A stretch of 64,000 bases of DNA from DASQPR01 sp963831705 (GTDB taxonomy: Bacteria; Actinomycetota; Actinomycetes; Mycobacteriales; Micromonosporaceae), in NCBI GenBank assembly GCA_963831705.1, contig CAWHRE010000010.1, positions 1,984,001 through 2,048,000 of the forward strand. The letters are read 5' to 3'. Position numbers and translations under genes: made by a program. Shown here piece after piece: positions 1-7,978 of the stretch. The notes below the pieces were generated by a model. It had not been told where the DNA came from and did no database searches. It saw nothing but the letters and a program-made list of their open reading frames with translations. How positions within the stretch are numbered: the stretch's first letter is position 1; each line of letters starts with the position of its first letter.

Positions 1-103
1 CCGAACGACGCACTGTGGACAGAGTGCCGTCAAATCGGACATCGATCATCCGGATCGTGGGATTGGCATCGGGCGAGCGGGCGCGGAGCTGGGCGTACTC
101 CGG
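1..103 (-). other. window-edge stretch; possible start of a minus-strand gene
   Basis: On the minus strand the frame following the stop of the 104-850 gene stays open to the window edge. An ATG lies at 49 and would encode about 16 residues before the edge. Its position immediately downstream of a tightly packed minus-strand series makes a further operon member plausible. Too little is present to assign a family. Confidence 0.2.
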
Positions 104-850
104 CTAAAGAAGTGAGAGCACGACTCCGAGCGCGAGAGGGATCGCGCAGATCAGCAAGCCGGCGCGCATGTTTTTGGGTTTGCGACCGTCTCGATTGAGC
201 GCGAACAGCAGGTCAATGCTGACCACGCCGAGCAGGAAAGCGCCGGCCGGTACCGCGAAATCGAACGCCAGCGCGATCAACCGTGCACCATTCGAGCTGC
301 TGCCGGACCGATTGATGAAGACGAGTGCGATCGTAGCGAGAAGCGCGTACCAACCGTATGGGATCAGGTTGCGCAGGCGCGGTTGCCAACTCGGCAGTAA
401 ACCGCCGCCAGATGGCGCCTCGGCGACGATTTCCAGGATCGCGTCCGATGCCCCAAGCGCGGCCCACGCGGCCGTCAGGGCGGCGTTCACGCCCGGCGTC
501 GGATCCATCACGTCGGCCGGTACGAGGATCGACGCGTTCGATCGGTCCGAGGCATGCGGCTCAAGGACCGGAGCGGGTCGATGCGCATGCATCGCCGCAT
601 TGGTCAGTCGTGCACGTTGTTGCTCAATGCGTCGCCGTACGCCGGCCAGGTCGGTACGGGCGGACGTCGCGGAGCGCTCCTGAGACGCGACCGACGCCGA
701 GGCGTTCCGGCGGGCCGCATCGAGCTCGGCGACTGCGTCGAGATAGGTCGCCCATGCGGTGCCGCGGGTTGCGGGCGCGGCATCATCCCCTCGCCGATGT
801 CCATCGTGGACTCGGAACGTACGGGCGGTCGTGTGCGTGTCGGTGGTCAT
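104..850 (-). CDS. coiled-coil membrane protein of the secretion locus
   Basis: 248 residues, family not recognised. Residues about 30-90 are rich in Ala, Arg, Glu and Gln with heptad-like spacing, suggesting a coiled coil. The C-terminal third has three hydrophobic segments (about 165-180, 193-212 and 232-248), so the protein is probably a membrane protein with a cytoplasmic coiled-coil head. Its start overlaps the stop of the upstream FtsK-type ATPase gene by 4 bp (847-850), implying translational coupling. I infer a role as membrane partner of that ATPase. A T7SS-type core component is possible, but I see no EccB, EccD or EccE signature. Confidence 0.6.
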   Translation of the reverse strand: MTTDTHTTARTFRVHDGHRRGDDAAPATRGTAWATYLDAVAELDAARRNASASVASQERSATSARTDLAGVRRRIEQQRARLTNAAMHAHRPAPVLEPHASDRSNASILVPADVMDPTPGVNAALTAAWAALGASDAILEIVAEAPSGGGLLPSWQPRLRNLIPYGWYALLATIALVFINRSGSSSNGARLIALAFDFAVPAGAFLLGVVSIDLLFALNRDGRKPKNMRAGLLICAIPLALGVVLSLL

Positions 851-3417
851 GAACGTTCCTCTCGAGAGCGAGCGAACGGCACGATGACCTCGGTCCGGGA
901 GGTATGCCGGTCATGGAGAAGTACGCGATTCGGTCCGGGCTTCCAGTCGAGATCGGCCTCACCGAGGAATCGGGCGGCGTCGTTCACGGGCACGTTGAGC
1001 AGCACGATCCCGGCAACGTCGTCACGCCCCGCCGCCCCGCCGGTGTCTTCGCCGAAGCGTCGCAGACCCCTCCACCAACCGATCAGATGCGATCGGTTGG
1101 CGGGACCGTCGCGAAGGAATCCCCGCAGGTCACCGCTGGTGCCGTCCATGCCGAAGCCAATCACGTACGTATTCGAGGCATCCGACTCCAACACGATGCG
1201 CAGGCCGTTGGCGTCCACGACCGTGGTCGGATGTCCGGCTGCGGTCAGCGTGTCGGCGAGCGCTGGAGCCACGTCCTCGGCGGCCGCAACGAGTGGCGCG
1301 ATGACGAAACTGACCGAGCCGGGCTTGTGTTGAGCCGCAAGCGATCGCGCGGCCGCGTCGAGCAGGGCGGCGCCCGATTCGCTGGGCCCAATGACGGCGA
1401 TGTGCCGTCCCGGCGTCGCGTCGAGCGGGAACGTCGCCTCGCTCGACGTCACGTCCATCGATCGTCCGAGGTACGCGGCCGGGCGCCGAGATCGTGGAAT
1501 CTTCACCGGGAGATCCGGTCGACCGTAGCCCTCGAACACGTACGGCGCCTTCGCTCCGGCCGGACGCGCGAGCCAGAGACGTCGGCGCAGCGTGGCCAGG
1601 GTTCTTGGTTCGGCGTGCGGATCGGGGAACTCGACCAGGCGTTCGTGTGCTCGGGAGGCGTTGGCCGGTCCGCCGAACCCGCCGGCGGTGTTCACGATGG
1701 CCGTACCGAGTCGGAGCGCATCGGCGGCGTTGTTCCGGGTATCGAGCACATCCGCGCCGCCCGGAAGCGCGATCCGGACCGGGATTTGCCCGAAGAACGA
1801 ATCCCGCTTCGCATACAGGGTCTCGAAGTCGCCATCGCGCAACGATCGGCTCGCCAGGATTAGGTGGATGCCGAACGTACGGCCCTTTCTGGCGACCGAG
1901 TCCAGCAGCGTGAGCGCCTGCGATGCAATCCGGTCGCCGCCACTGAGCAGCGCCGGGAATTCGTCGATGACGCACAGAATGCGCGGCAGGATGGCGGTGG
2001 CACGCATCTCCGTGAACCGGCTTACGCCAGCGGCCGCGAACATCTCTGAGCGGCGACCCATTTCCGCCTCGAGTTCGCGCAGGACCGCCAGCCCGTACGC
2101 TCGATCCGATTCAATCCCGACCGCACGCGTGTGTGGCATCCAGGACGGTTCGAGTTCCGTCGGTGTGAACTCCGGGAATGAGGCACCATCTTTGAAATCA
2201 AGGAGGTAGAGCGTCAGGTCCGTCGGCGAGTAGCGGCTGCAAAGTCCATAAAGGACGTTAATGAGGTACGCCGTCTTCCCGGCACCGGAGCGGCCGCCGA
2301 TCAACCAGTGCGGCGTCAGATCGTTCAACCGCAGCGTCAGCGGGGCGTTTCCCGTCACACCGACCATCGTGGCCAGGCCATCGGTGGCATCACTCTGCCA
2401 GCTTTCGGTCGGCAGGAGATCAGTGAGCCGTAGCGTGGCGGCGGCTTCGGCTTGCGCGCCGACCCGCTGGCACACGTCGTCGATCAGGGCCGTAGGCGGA
2501 TCGCGGTCCAGATTGACCGGCGAATTCAACGAGCCATCCGCGCCAAACCGGCCGTATGGAGGATCCTCGATAACGGTCGCGGCACCCTGGAAACGGATGT
2601 GCGTCGTGTTCGGCAGCCGTCGCTTCGCCGGCCAATCGCCGATCAACAGGTGCAGGCGGGCCTGAGGTCCGACGTCGGCCAACTCCTGGATTCTCGCGAG
2701 GTCGCTTTCATCGGCGCCGGCGGGCCGTCCAGCGATTGCGAGCAACAGGTGACGACCGGGCGGAGCGGGTACGCGTACCCACTGTTCTGCCTCGGCGAGC
2801 AACGCCCGCAGGCCCGCGACATCCGCAACCGGGCGCGGCATCAGGCGACCATCGAACAAGCCGGCGAACGACGCGAACGTGATTCCGGTCGGGTCTACGG
2901 CCCGGACCCGCAACGCACCCGGCGTGGTTGCGGCGATCAAACGCAAGAGCACAGATCGGAGAAGCGCGGTGGTACGCAGGTCATGCCGTGCGCCGTCGAC
3001 CGCGATGTGGCCGATACCGATCAACGGGACGACGACCGGGAACGACGCGTCGGGCAGCGGATGAGCGACGCCGATCCGTACCGCGGGAGCCGGACCGGAC
3101 TCCGTACCCGTCGGCAAATTGATCGAAGCGTCGATGGTGGCGGAGAGCCAGCCCGGAGCCGCGGCTTCGGCCAGTTCGGTGAGGCGTACGGCGAGCTCGC
3201 GTTGGCGAGCAACCAATCGAGGCGGCGACACCCCGGGTGTGAACAGATCCAAGGACGCCGCTGCGGCGTCCGTCGTAGCTACCGCCTGCCGATGTAGGGC
3301 AGCGGCGCGATCGATGTTGGTGCGTACGCGAGCCAACCGTTCACCTCCTCGGTCCTCTGACCGTAGACCAGTCGGCGCTCGACATCGGTCATCGTGACTC
3401 GGCGGTTCAGGTGTCAT
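847..3417 (-). CDS. FtsK/SpoIIIE-type secretion ATPase (EccC-like)
   Basis: 856 residues. A central FtsK/SpoIIIE domain has a Walker A, GRSGAGKT, at about residues 375-382, a LLDFKD strand at about 405, and a Walker B ending VIDEF at about 480-487. An N-terminal part (about 20-90) is Ala/Arg-rich and helical. A C-terminal domain (from about 660) looks like a second, inactive P-loop domain in which the loop reads GPSESGAA without the catalytic Lys. One active plus degenerate FtsK domains is typical of EccC-type T7SS ATPases, but the length and the lack of N-terminal membrane helices differ from classical EccC. It follows the mycosin-like gene after a 530-bp gap and is coupled to the 248-residue membrane protein. 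Expected role: ATP-driven recognition and export of substrates. A DNA translocase is the alternative. Confidence 0.8.
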   Translation of the reverse strand: MTPEPPSHDDRCRAPTGLRSEDRGGERLARVRTNIDRAAALHRQAVATTDAAAASLDLFTPGVSPPRLVARQRELAVRLTELAEAAAPGWLSATIDASINLPTGTESGPAPAVRIGVAHPLPDASFPVVVPLIGIGHIAVDGARHDLRTTALLRSVLLRLIAATTPGALRVRAVDPTGITFASFAGLFDGRLMPRPVADVAGLRALLAEAEQWVRVPAPPGRHLLLAIAGRPAGADESDLARIQELADVGPQARLHLLIGDWPAKRRLPNTTHIRFQGAATVIEDPPYGRFGADGSLNSPVNLDRDPPTALIDDVCQRVGAQAEAAATLRLTDLLPTESWQSDATDGLATMVGVTGNAPLTLRLNDLTPHWLIGGRSGAGKTAYLINVLYGLCSRYSPTDLTLYLLDFKDGASFPEFTPTELEPSWMPHTRAVGIESDRAYGLAVLRELEAEMGRRSEMFAAAGVSRFTEMRATAILPRILCVIDEFPALLSGGDRIASQALTLLDSVARKGRTFGIHLILASRSLRDGDFETLYAKRDSFFGQIPVRIALPGGADVLDTRNNAADALRLGTAIVNTAGGFGGPANASRAHERLVEFPDPHAEPRTLATLRRRLWLARPAGAKAPYVFEGYGRPDLPVKIPRSRRPAAYLGRSMDVTSSEATFPLDATPGRHIAVIGPSESGAALLDAAARSLAAQHKPGSVSFVIAPLVAAAEDVAPALADTLTAAGHPTTVVDANGLRIVLESDASNTYVIGFGMDGTSGDLRGFLRDGPANRSHLIGWWRGLRRFGEDTGGAAGRDDVAGIVLLNVPVNDAARFLGEADLDWKPGPNRVLLHDRHTSRTEVIVPFARSREERS

Positions 3418-3950
3418 CTTCTGTATGACACGTCGGCCTTCGGAATGCTGGAGCAGTTTGGTCGATGTTGTAGCCCGATTTACATTGACTCGGGCTTGGG
3501 CTGGTGGGGTCGTTGGTTGAACCTGTCCTTGTACGGTCGGTTCCTTGGTTGAGCGGGCCTCGTGCGGCTGGGGTTGGCGGTCGAGTCGGCCTCATGTGGC
3601 CGAGGTCGTTGGCTGAGGCTCCCCGGCGGGCTCGTTGGTTGAGTCGATGTCATGTGGGCGGGTCGTCGGTTTGAGCGGGCGTCGTTCGGGCGGGCTCGTT
3701 GGTTAAGCCGACCTCCTGTCGGCGGGTCGTGCTTTGAGCTGGCCCCGGGTGGGTGCGTGGTTGGTCGAGTTGGCTGATATGCCGATCTGAGCTGGGCCAA
3801 GTTGTCGACGTTCGCACGCTGGCGTTGTGTTCGTGGGGTTTGTGTTCGTAGGCGGCGGTTTGGTGGCGGGCCAAGTCGGTTGGCGGGGCGCTTCTGGGTT
3901 TGGGTCTGTGATCGGTCACCCTCAGAGATCTCGCAGTCCCCTGCGGCCGA
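3418..3950. other. 533-bp gap between the mycosin-like and FtsK-like genes
   Basis: No credible gene lies here. The apparent minus-strand frames are Pro/Thr/Arg-rich and arise from the degenerate repeat that fills the middle. The gap is large for this otherwise overlapping operon, so the FtsK-type gene may have its own promoter or a long leader. The 90 bp next to the FtsK-type start are more AT-rich than the rest. I see no clear sigma-factor boxes. Confidence 0.5.
3508..3785. repeat. degenerate ~32-bp tandem repeat, about nine units
   Basis: A TTGA-like core (TTGA, TCGA, CTGA or TTAA) recurs with first bases at 3517, 3549, 3581, 3613, 3639, 3671, 3703, 3734 and 3765. The spacings are 32, 32, 32, 26, 32, 32, 31 and 31 bp. 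Most units read roughly CTCGTTGGTTGAGC followed by a short GC-rich stretch, and some, for example near 3588-3602, contain a small GGCC/GGCC hairpin. The period is not a multiple of three, which argues against coding. Spacing near three helical turns of DNA fits repeated protein-binding sites, but function is unknown. Confidence 0.7.
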
Positions 3951-5111
3951 CTAATGAGATGAACTTCTGCGTTTGATGTATGCCCAGACCGCTAGCAACG
4001 CGAGGACGACGAGAACTGCTCCAGTGATCGGGAGCCAACGGCCTTCGTTCGCGATCGGTGCGGCAGCATGGCTCGGGTTGCCCTGGGTCGGCGGGGCTTG
4101 GCTCGTTGGAGCGACCGTGGGAGTCGGTGTCGCGCTCGAGCTTGAATCGGTGAGAAGTGGGACGTTGGCAGTCAAGGCGGCAACAATATTGAGTTCGCCG
4201 TATCCGTACTCGTCATCTCGACCTTTGGGTCCCTTGTCTATTGCGGTCGCTGTTAGCCGGTGGATGACCTCGACAGCAGACAGCTTTGGAAACCGAGAAC
4301 GTACGAGGGCCGCTGCGCCGGCAATGATCGCCGTGGAATTGCTGGTTCCGCTGCCTGTGATGTAGGTGTGGTTGATGCCGTCCGAATAGATGTTGGTGGC
4401 GGGAGCAGCCAGAACTACCTCTGGCCCGGTAACGGAGATAGCAGCGTGGTTGCCATGCTCATCCGTACCGGCAGCAGCAATAACCCCCGGATACGCCGCC
4501 GGAAACGCAGCCGATCGGAAATCGCTTGTATTTCCGATCGCAGCGACGATAACGATATCCTTAGACTCAGCGTAGCGGACAGCTTGCGCAACTGCATCGT
4601 CGTCGATGCCTATTCCAAGCGAGATCGAAATTACTGAAGCCCCGTGATTAGCGGCCCATCTAACGCCATTTGCTAGCCGAGACGGAGCGAGGTCGAACGT
4701 CGAGGATTGTGTCCTGCACGGAAGAATATTCGCAGCGGGCGCGACGCCCAGTATCCCATCAGATCCGGCCGGCCCGTGTCCATGTCCCGCAATCAATGCC
4801 GCCATAGCCGTTCCGTGTCCTGCAAGATCTATTTCTCCATTGCCGTATCCCAATGGCCGAGTCGGATCGCTGAGATCCGTTCCGGTAGCGACGTTTCCCT
4901 CCAGGTCTGGATTCGTCGAGTCAACCCCTGAATCCAACACCGCGACCGTCTCGTGAACTCCACTCGAGTATCGTTGCGCAGTCGCCAGGTTTAGCGTGGC
5001 TATCATCCACTCATGACCGCGAATTGTCTCGTTATCCGCAAGCACCGTAGGAGTTCCGATCGCAAAGATGGAAATGGCGATAAAACGCACTAGGCCATTT
5101 GATGCGATCAA
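3951..5111 (-). CDS. mycosin-like subtilisin (S8) membrane serine protease
   Basis: 386 residues with mycosin (MycP) architecture: an N-terminal signal/hydrophobic segment (about 5-24), an S8 catalytic domain, a Ser/Thr/Pro-rich linker (about 320-350) and a C-terminal membrane anchor (about 359-377) followed by a short basic tail. The triad is visible as Asp60 in VAVLDSG, His99 in AGHGTA and Ser257 in SGTSNS, with the oxyanion Asn in AAIGN at about 193. Mycosins are part of type VII secretion systems, where they sit outside the cytoplasmic membrane and stabilise the complex. The gene overlaps the upstream WXG/PPE-like gene by 4 bp (5108-5111), supporting a shared T7SS-like role. A T4SS-associated maturation protease is less likely. 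Confidence 0.85.
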   Translation of the reverse strand: MIASNGLVRFIAISIFAIGTPTVLADNETIRGHEWMIATLNLATAQRYSSGVHETVAVLDSGVDSTNPDLEGNVATGTDLSDPTRPLGYGNGEIDLAGHGTAMAALIAGHGHGPAGSDGILGVAPAANILPCRTQSSTFDLAPSRLANGVRWAANHGASVISISLGIGIDDDAVAQAVRYAESKDIVIVAAIGNTSDFRSAAFPAAYPGVIAAAGTDEHGNHAAISVTGPEVVLAAPATNIYSDGINHTYITGSGTSNSTAIIAGAAALVRSRFPKLSAVEVIHRLTATAIDKGPKGRDDEYGYGELNIVAALTANVPLLTDSSSSATPTPTVAPTSQAPPTQGNPSHAAAPIANEGRWLPITGAVLVVLALLAVWAYIKRRSSSH

Positions 5112-6190
5112 CGGTCAATCCCAATCACGCCGGGACCAGGATCATGAACCGCAGGTTCGTCAATTCGCGGAACGAGTAAACTAGGAACCGTCACGAGGGC
5201 GTTTGGAGTGCTCTTGATAGGCCTACGCCTGGGCCGTGCGCCACGTTGGCTCGTTCGGGTCAATGCGCCCACCGGCGCTGCTGGGAAAGCGACATTATCT
5301 TGGTTTGGTGTCCCATAGCCAGGTCTTGTCGACAACTCGGTGGGTGCATCGACTTGGTGGATCCCCGTTTCTTGGGCGCTCGCGACGCCCGGTTCGCTAG
5401 TAGCCCGACGATCTTGACGTGGGTAGCTCGGTTTAACCGCCACACCAGCCACACTCAGGATTCCAACGGATAAACCCGATACGACATCCATTCGATGACT
5501 CAATGTCGGTAAAGGCAGGGCCGTCAGCGGCCCGGTTTTAGACCGTCGAGGACTCGGCTGCGACGCTACCGAGTCCTCGACGGGCGTGGTCATCGAATCG
5601 TTCTGGTTCGTATTTCCCTGAGGAATCTCAGATGAAAGAGAGCCGGTCGAGACTGAAGTCGCCGTCTCCTGGCCGGTTCGATTTGGGGGAAGATAGTTTT
5701 GCGGCTTCTGCAGTTGTAATCTGCTCTCGAAAATGATTTCATCCGTCTGGTCCATCAGTTTGTGCGCCGCATCGTTCAACGACTTCTTCGCATTCGTCGG
5801 ATCTGTGGTGTCAGGAATATTCGTGACTTGGGCTTGCCAATTACGCTGCAAGAGGTCGATTCCCAATCTAGCATTCTCTAACGCGTCTAGAACTGCGGAT
5901 CTTGCACGGCTATTGGCGTCGGCAGCATCGGCCGTGGTGGCCAACGACTGATCCAAGTCCTCTAATAGATACATATATTCGACCGCCGCGCTGCTGTACT
6001 TCGTGGGCCATGCATCGGCGAGTTCCGCTCGGGCTTTTGCGAGGACTCTTCGGTGCGCATCAAGAGTAGAGAAGGCGATCTGCCATGCGATCGCCTGGTC
6101 CCAAGCATCTTGATATTGCCGATTCAACATGGTGGCAATTTCTGGCACACTGAATTGTGTCCATTTGTAGTAAGATTCCGGGAGTCTCAT
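5108..6190 (-). CDS. WXG100/PPE-like helical protein, putative T7SS substrate or partner
   Basis: 360 residues. Residues 1-130 are predicted strongly helical, with Trp at 10, 30 and 36 and a turn-like AWPT at 60-63 between two amphipathic helices. This resembles the helix-turn-helix of WXG100/PPE proteins, though the Gly of the WxG motif is replaced by Thr. Residues 130-300 are Ser/Thr/Pro-rich and low in complexity, with a hydrophobic stretch at about 234-252. The gene lies between a small YxxxD protein and a mycosin, with 4-bp overlaps on both sides, like PE-PPE pairs. I infer a secreted or surface-exposed partner. I cannot assign a named family with certainty. Its base composition is visibly less GC-rich than the flanking T4SS genes. 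Confidence 0.6.
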   Translation of the reverse strand: MRLPESYYKWTQFSVPEIATMLNRQYQDAWDQAIAWQIAFSTLDAHRRVLAKARAELADAWPTKYSSAAVEYMYLLEDLDQSLATTADAADANSRARSAVLDALENARLGIDLLQRNWQAQVTNIPDTTDPTNAKKSLNDAAHKLMDQTDEIIFESRLQLQKPQNYLPPNRTGQETATSVSTGSLSSEIPQGNTNQNDSMTTPVEDSVASQPSPRRSKTGPLTALPLPTLSHRMDVVSGLSVGILSVAGVAVKPSYPRQDRRATSEPGVASAQETGIHQVDAPTELSTRPGYGTPNQDNVAFPAAPVGALTRTSQRGARPRRRPIKSTPNALVTVPSLLVPRIDEPAVHDPGPGVIGIDR

Positions 6191-6618
6191 GGTCGGCCAT
6201 CCAACGGACTCGTTGCGTTCACGGCCAGATTTAGCGCTGGCGTTATGTTCGCAATCGTGGTGTGGGCTAGCATGTCGCTCGAGGAGTACCGGTCAGCAAT
6301 CTCGAGCGCCGCACTGGCTAGTATCGAGATGCCTTTTTGAATAGCTCTAAGCTGATCAATCATGCCCGATACGCATGCGGCATGTTGGATGTTCATCAGT
6401 TGAAGGTCCTCGCTGGGGAGGTCTGGACCGATGTCGCCACCACCGGCAAGCGCGTTAGAGACACTTGCCATCATGGGCGAGAGGTCGTCGTCCAGTTGTC
6501 CGCGGAGAAAGACGCCAAATTGGCGGAGAGTCTGAATGTCGACCCTGACCTCTGCCGGTGGCTGGTAGCTGTACTGCGTTGGCAAGTCCACGACTGTGAC
6601 TCCCGCTCGGTCGAACAC
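6187..6618 (-). CDS. small helical protein with YxxxD T7SS export motif
   Basis: 143 residues starting with GTG at 6618. Two helical stretches flank a Gly-rich turn (about 59-62). The second helix (about 83-110) is followed directly by YSSSD at 111-115, which matches the YxxxD/E general secretion signal of actinobacterial type VII substrates such as PE and EspC proteins. Size and position are also those of a PE-like partner. It is the first gene of the leftmost minus-strand module and overlaps the WXG/PPE-like gene by 4 bp (6187-6190). It diverges from a plus-strand gene at 6732, so the promoter should lie in 6619-6731. Confidence 0.65.
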   Translation of the reverse strand: MFDRAGVTVVDLPTQYSYQPPAEVRVDIQTLRQFGVFLRGQLDDDLSPMMASVSNALAGGGDIGPDLPSEDLQLMNIQHAACVSGMIDQLRAIQKGISILASAALEIADRYSSSDMLAHTTIANITPALNLAVNATSPLDGRP

Positions 6619-6731
6619 GACGGTTTAATCGAAGTCTATCGGTTTGCCGATCGTACAAAAGTTATCCACAGGCGTAAATTTCTCGTGGCTGTCTGGCTGC
6701 GTCTAGGTCGAGAGTTCGCTACTCTGTAGCG

Positions 6732-7361
6732 ATGGATCCAAGGCTGCCTGGCGAGCCAGGAGCATCTCTGCGATCTCCGAACGACAACGAGGATGTTGCG
6801 GGGACCCGAAACTGGTCCAAAGGCAGCGCACTCACTCCGCCGGCACTATTTGTCGCGCTTGCTCCGTCCGAACCGCCGCCGGGAGCGCTTCGGTCTGGCT
6901 CGATGTCGAGATGGCCAAGGCGGTCATGGGTTGTTGCCGCAGTGGCCGTGGTCCTGTGTGCTGGCGCAGTCGTCTGTGCGTTCAGTAAATACAATGACGC
7001 TACAAAACCTGACCGTAGTGCGCCAGACGTGGTTGTAGACAGCTACCTGCAGGCGTTCTTGGTAGACCGAGATGACTCTGAAGCGGCCCAGTTCACATGC
7101 CAGGATGCTGCCGGACTTGAAGATTTCGTGGCTTTCCGATCTACCTTGACGAATCGCGAGCGGGCCCTCGGAGTTCATATAAGCGTTTCGTGGGGTGCAC
7201 TCGACGTCAGCCCAACTGGGCCGAGCGCTGCGAGTGTCAGTGTTACGCTTACAGAATCTGCAACGATCGATGGAACGGTTGAAGATCTAAACAGCCAATG
7301 GATCTTTGAAGATCATCAGGATCCAGAATGGCGAGTCTGTTCGGCCACCATGTCTCGCTAG
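6732..7361 (+). CDS. single-pass membrane protein with extracellular domain, unknown function
   Basis: 209 residues. A Pro/Gly/Ser-rich N-terminus is followed by one membrane segment (about residues 67-87) and an exported domain of about 120 residues with two Cys, ending in a strand-rich part with conserved-looking W and C residues. The layout is that of small anchored proteins with an NTF2/Rv0361-like outer domain. It is the only plus-strand gene inside the secretion locus, divergent from the YxxxD gene. Its last 113 bp overlap the tail of the minus-strand gene at 7249-7965. Function unknown. Confidence 0.6.
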   Translation: MDPRLPGEPGASLRSPNDNEDVAGTRNWSKGSALTPPALFVALAPSEPPPGALRSGSMSRWPRRSWVVAAVAVVLCAGAVVCAFSKYNDATKPDRSAPDVVVDSYLQAFLVDRDDSEAAQFTCQDAAGLEDFVAFRSTLTNRERALGVHISVSWGALDVSPTGPSAASVSVTLTESATIDGTVEDLNSQWIFEDHQDPEWRVCSATMSR

Positions 7362-7965
7362 TCCGCGGGAGTTGCCCTATTCGATCCACAGATAGGTAGA
7401 TCGGGACTTCGCGGGTACGGGGCGGCTTTCCGCTCCAGCCCCACCGGTACCAGTCGAGCTCGGTGCAGACCCGTGCACATATGTCACCCTCGGTGTTTTG
7501 GTATGGCTCGGTTACCGCTCGCAGGTCCCGCGTGGACTTTGGACCGTCGGCCTGTACGAGACGTCGTCCGGTGATGCCGGTCGCGTTGCGGATGGGTACC
7601 GGCTCTCGCCGTGGCGGTGCATCCAACGAGACGAGCCGGCTGAACAGATCCGACGGATTTGTGTCGGACGCAGATGCGGACTCAATCTCTACCCATACCC
7701 GATCGATTGGCACCAGCGGTGCGAAGACCTCGATCTGTTCGGCCTCTGCTCGGTACCACTCATGCTCTGGTAGCACCGGCACGTAAGTCCGGCTGGCCTG
7801 CACGACTGGAGTGTCTCCACGAAGATCTCCACGCCAGCCGAAGCCGGGTAGTCCAATCAACAGGCGTCTCCCGCGAAGGTCGGTACGACCGGCGGCCGGC
7901 GCCGGGACGATTGCCTGGGGCGTGACGGGGTCGACGGTTTCGGGTGTCCATTCAGGCTCGGTCAT
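7249..7965 (-). CDS. soluble hypothetical protein of the T4SS-like operon
   Basis: 238 residues from ATG 7965; an upstream in-frame start at 8061 would run back into the preceding gene. There are no membrane segments and no recognised domain. The middle part is rich in Trp and charged residues (for example LDWYRWGW near 175). It follows the wall-hydrolase gene after 13 bp, so it is the last gene of the T4SS-like run. The final ~38 residues overlap the 3' end of the opposing gene and look less protein-like, so the native stop may have been lost. Confidence 0.55.
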   Translation of the reverse strand: MTEPEWTPETVDPVTPQAIVPAPAAGRTDLRGRRLLIGLPGFGWRGDLRGDTPVVQASRTYVPVLPEHEWYRAEAEQIEVFAPLVPIDRVWVEIESASASDTNPSDLFSRLVSLDAPPRREPVPIRNATGITGRRLVQADGPKSTRDLRAVTEPYQNTEGDICARVCTELDWYRWGWSGKPPRTREVPIYLSVDRIGQLPRTSETWWPNRLAILDPDDLQRSIGCLDLQPFHRSLQIL

Positions 7966-7978
7966 CGCGCGTTGCCGA

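Noticed and set aside
3480..3919. Two Pro/Thr/Arg-rich minus-strand ORFs between the mycosin and FtsK genes
   Set aside because: They lie in the degenerate 32-bp repeat, have no ribosome-binding site, and their composition is that of translated repeat DNA.
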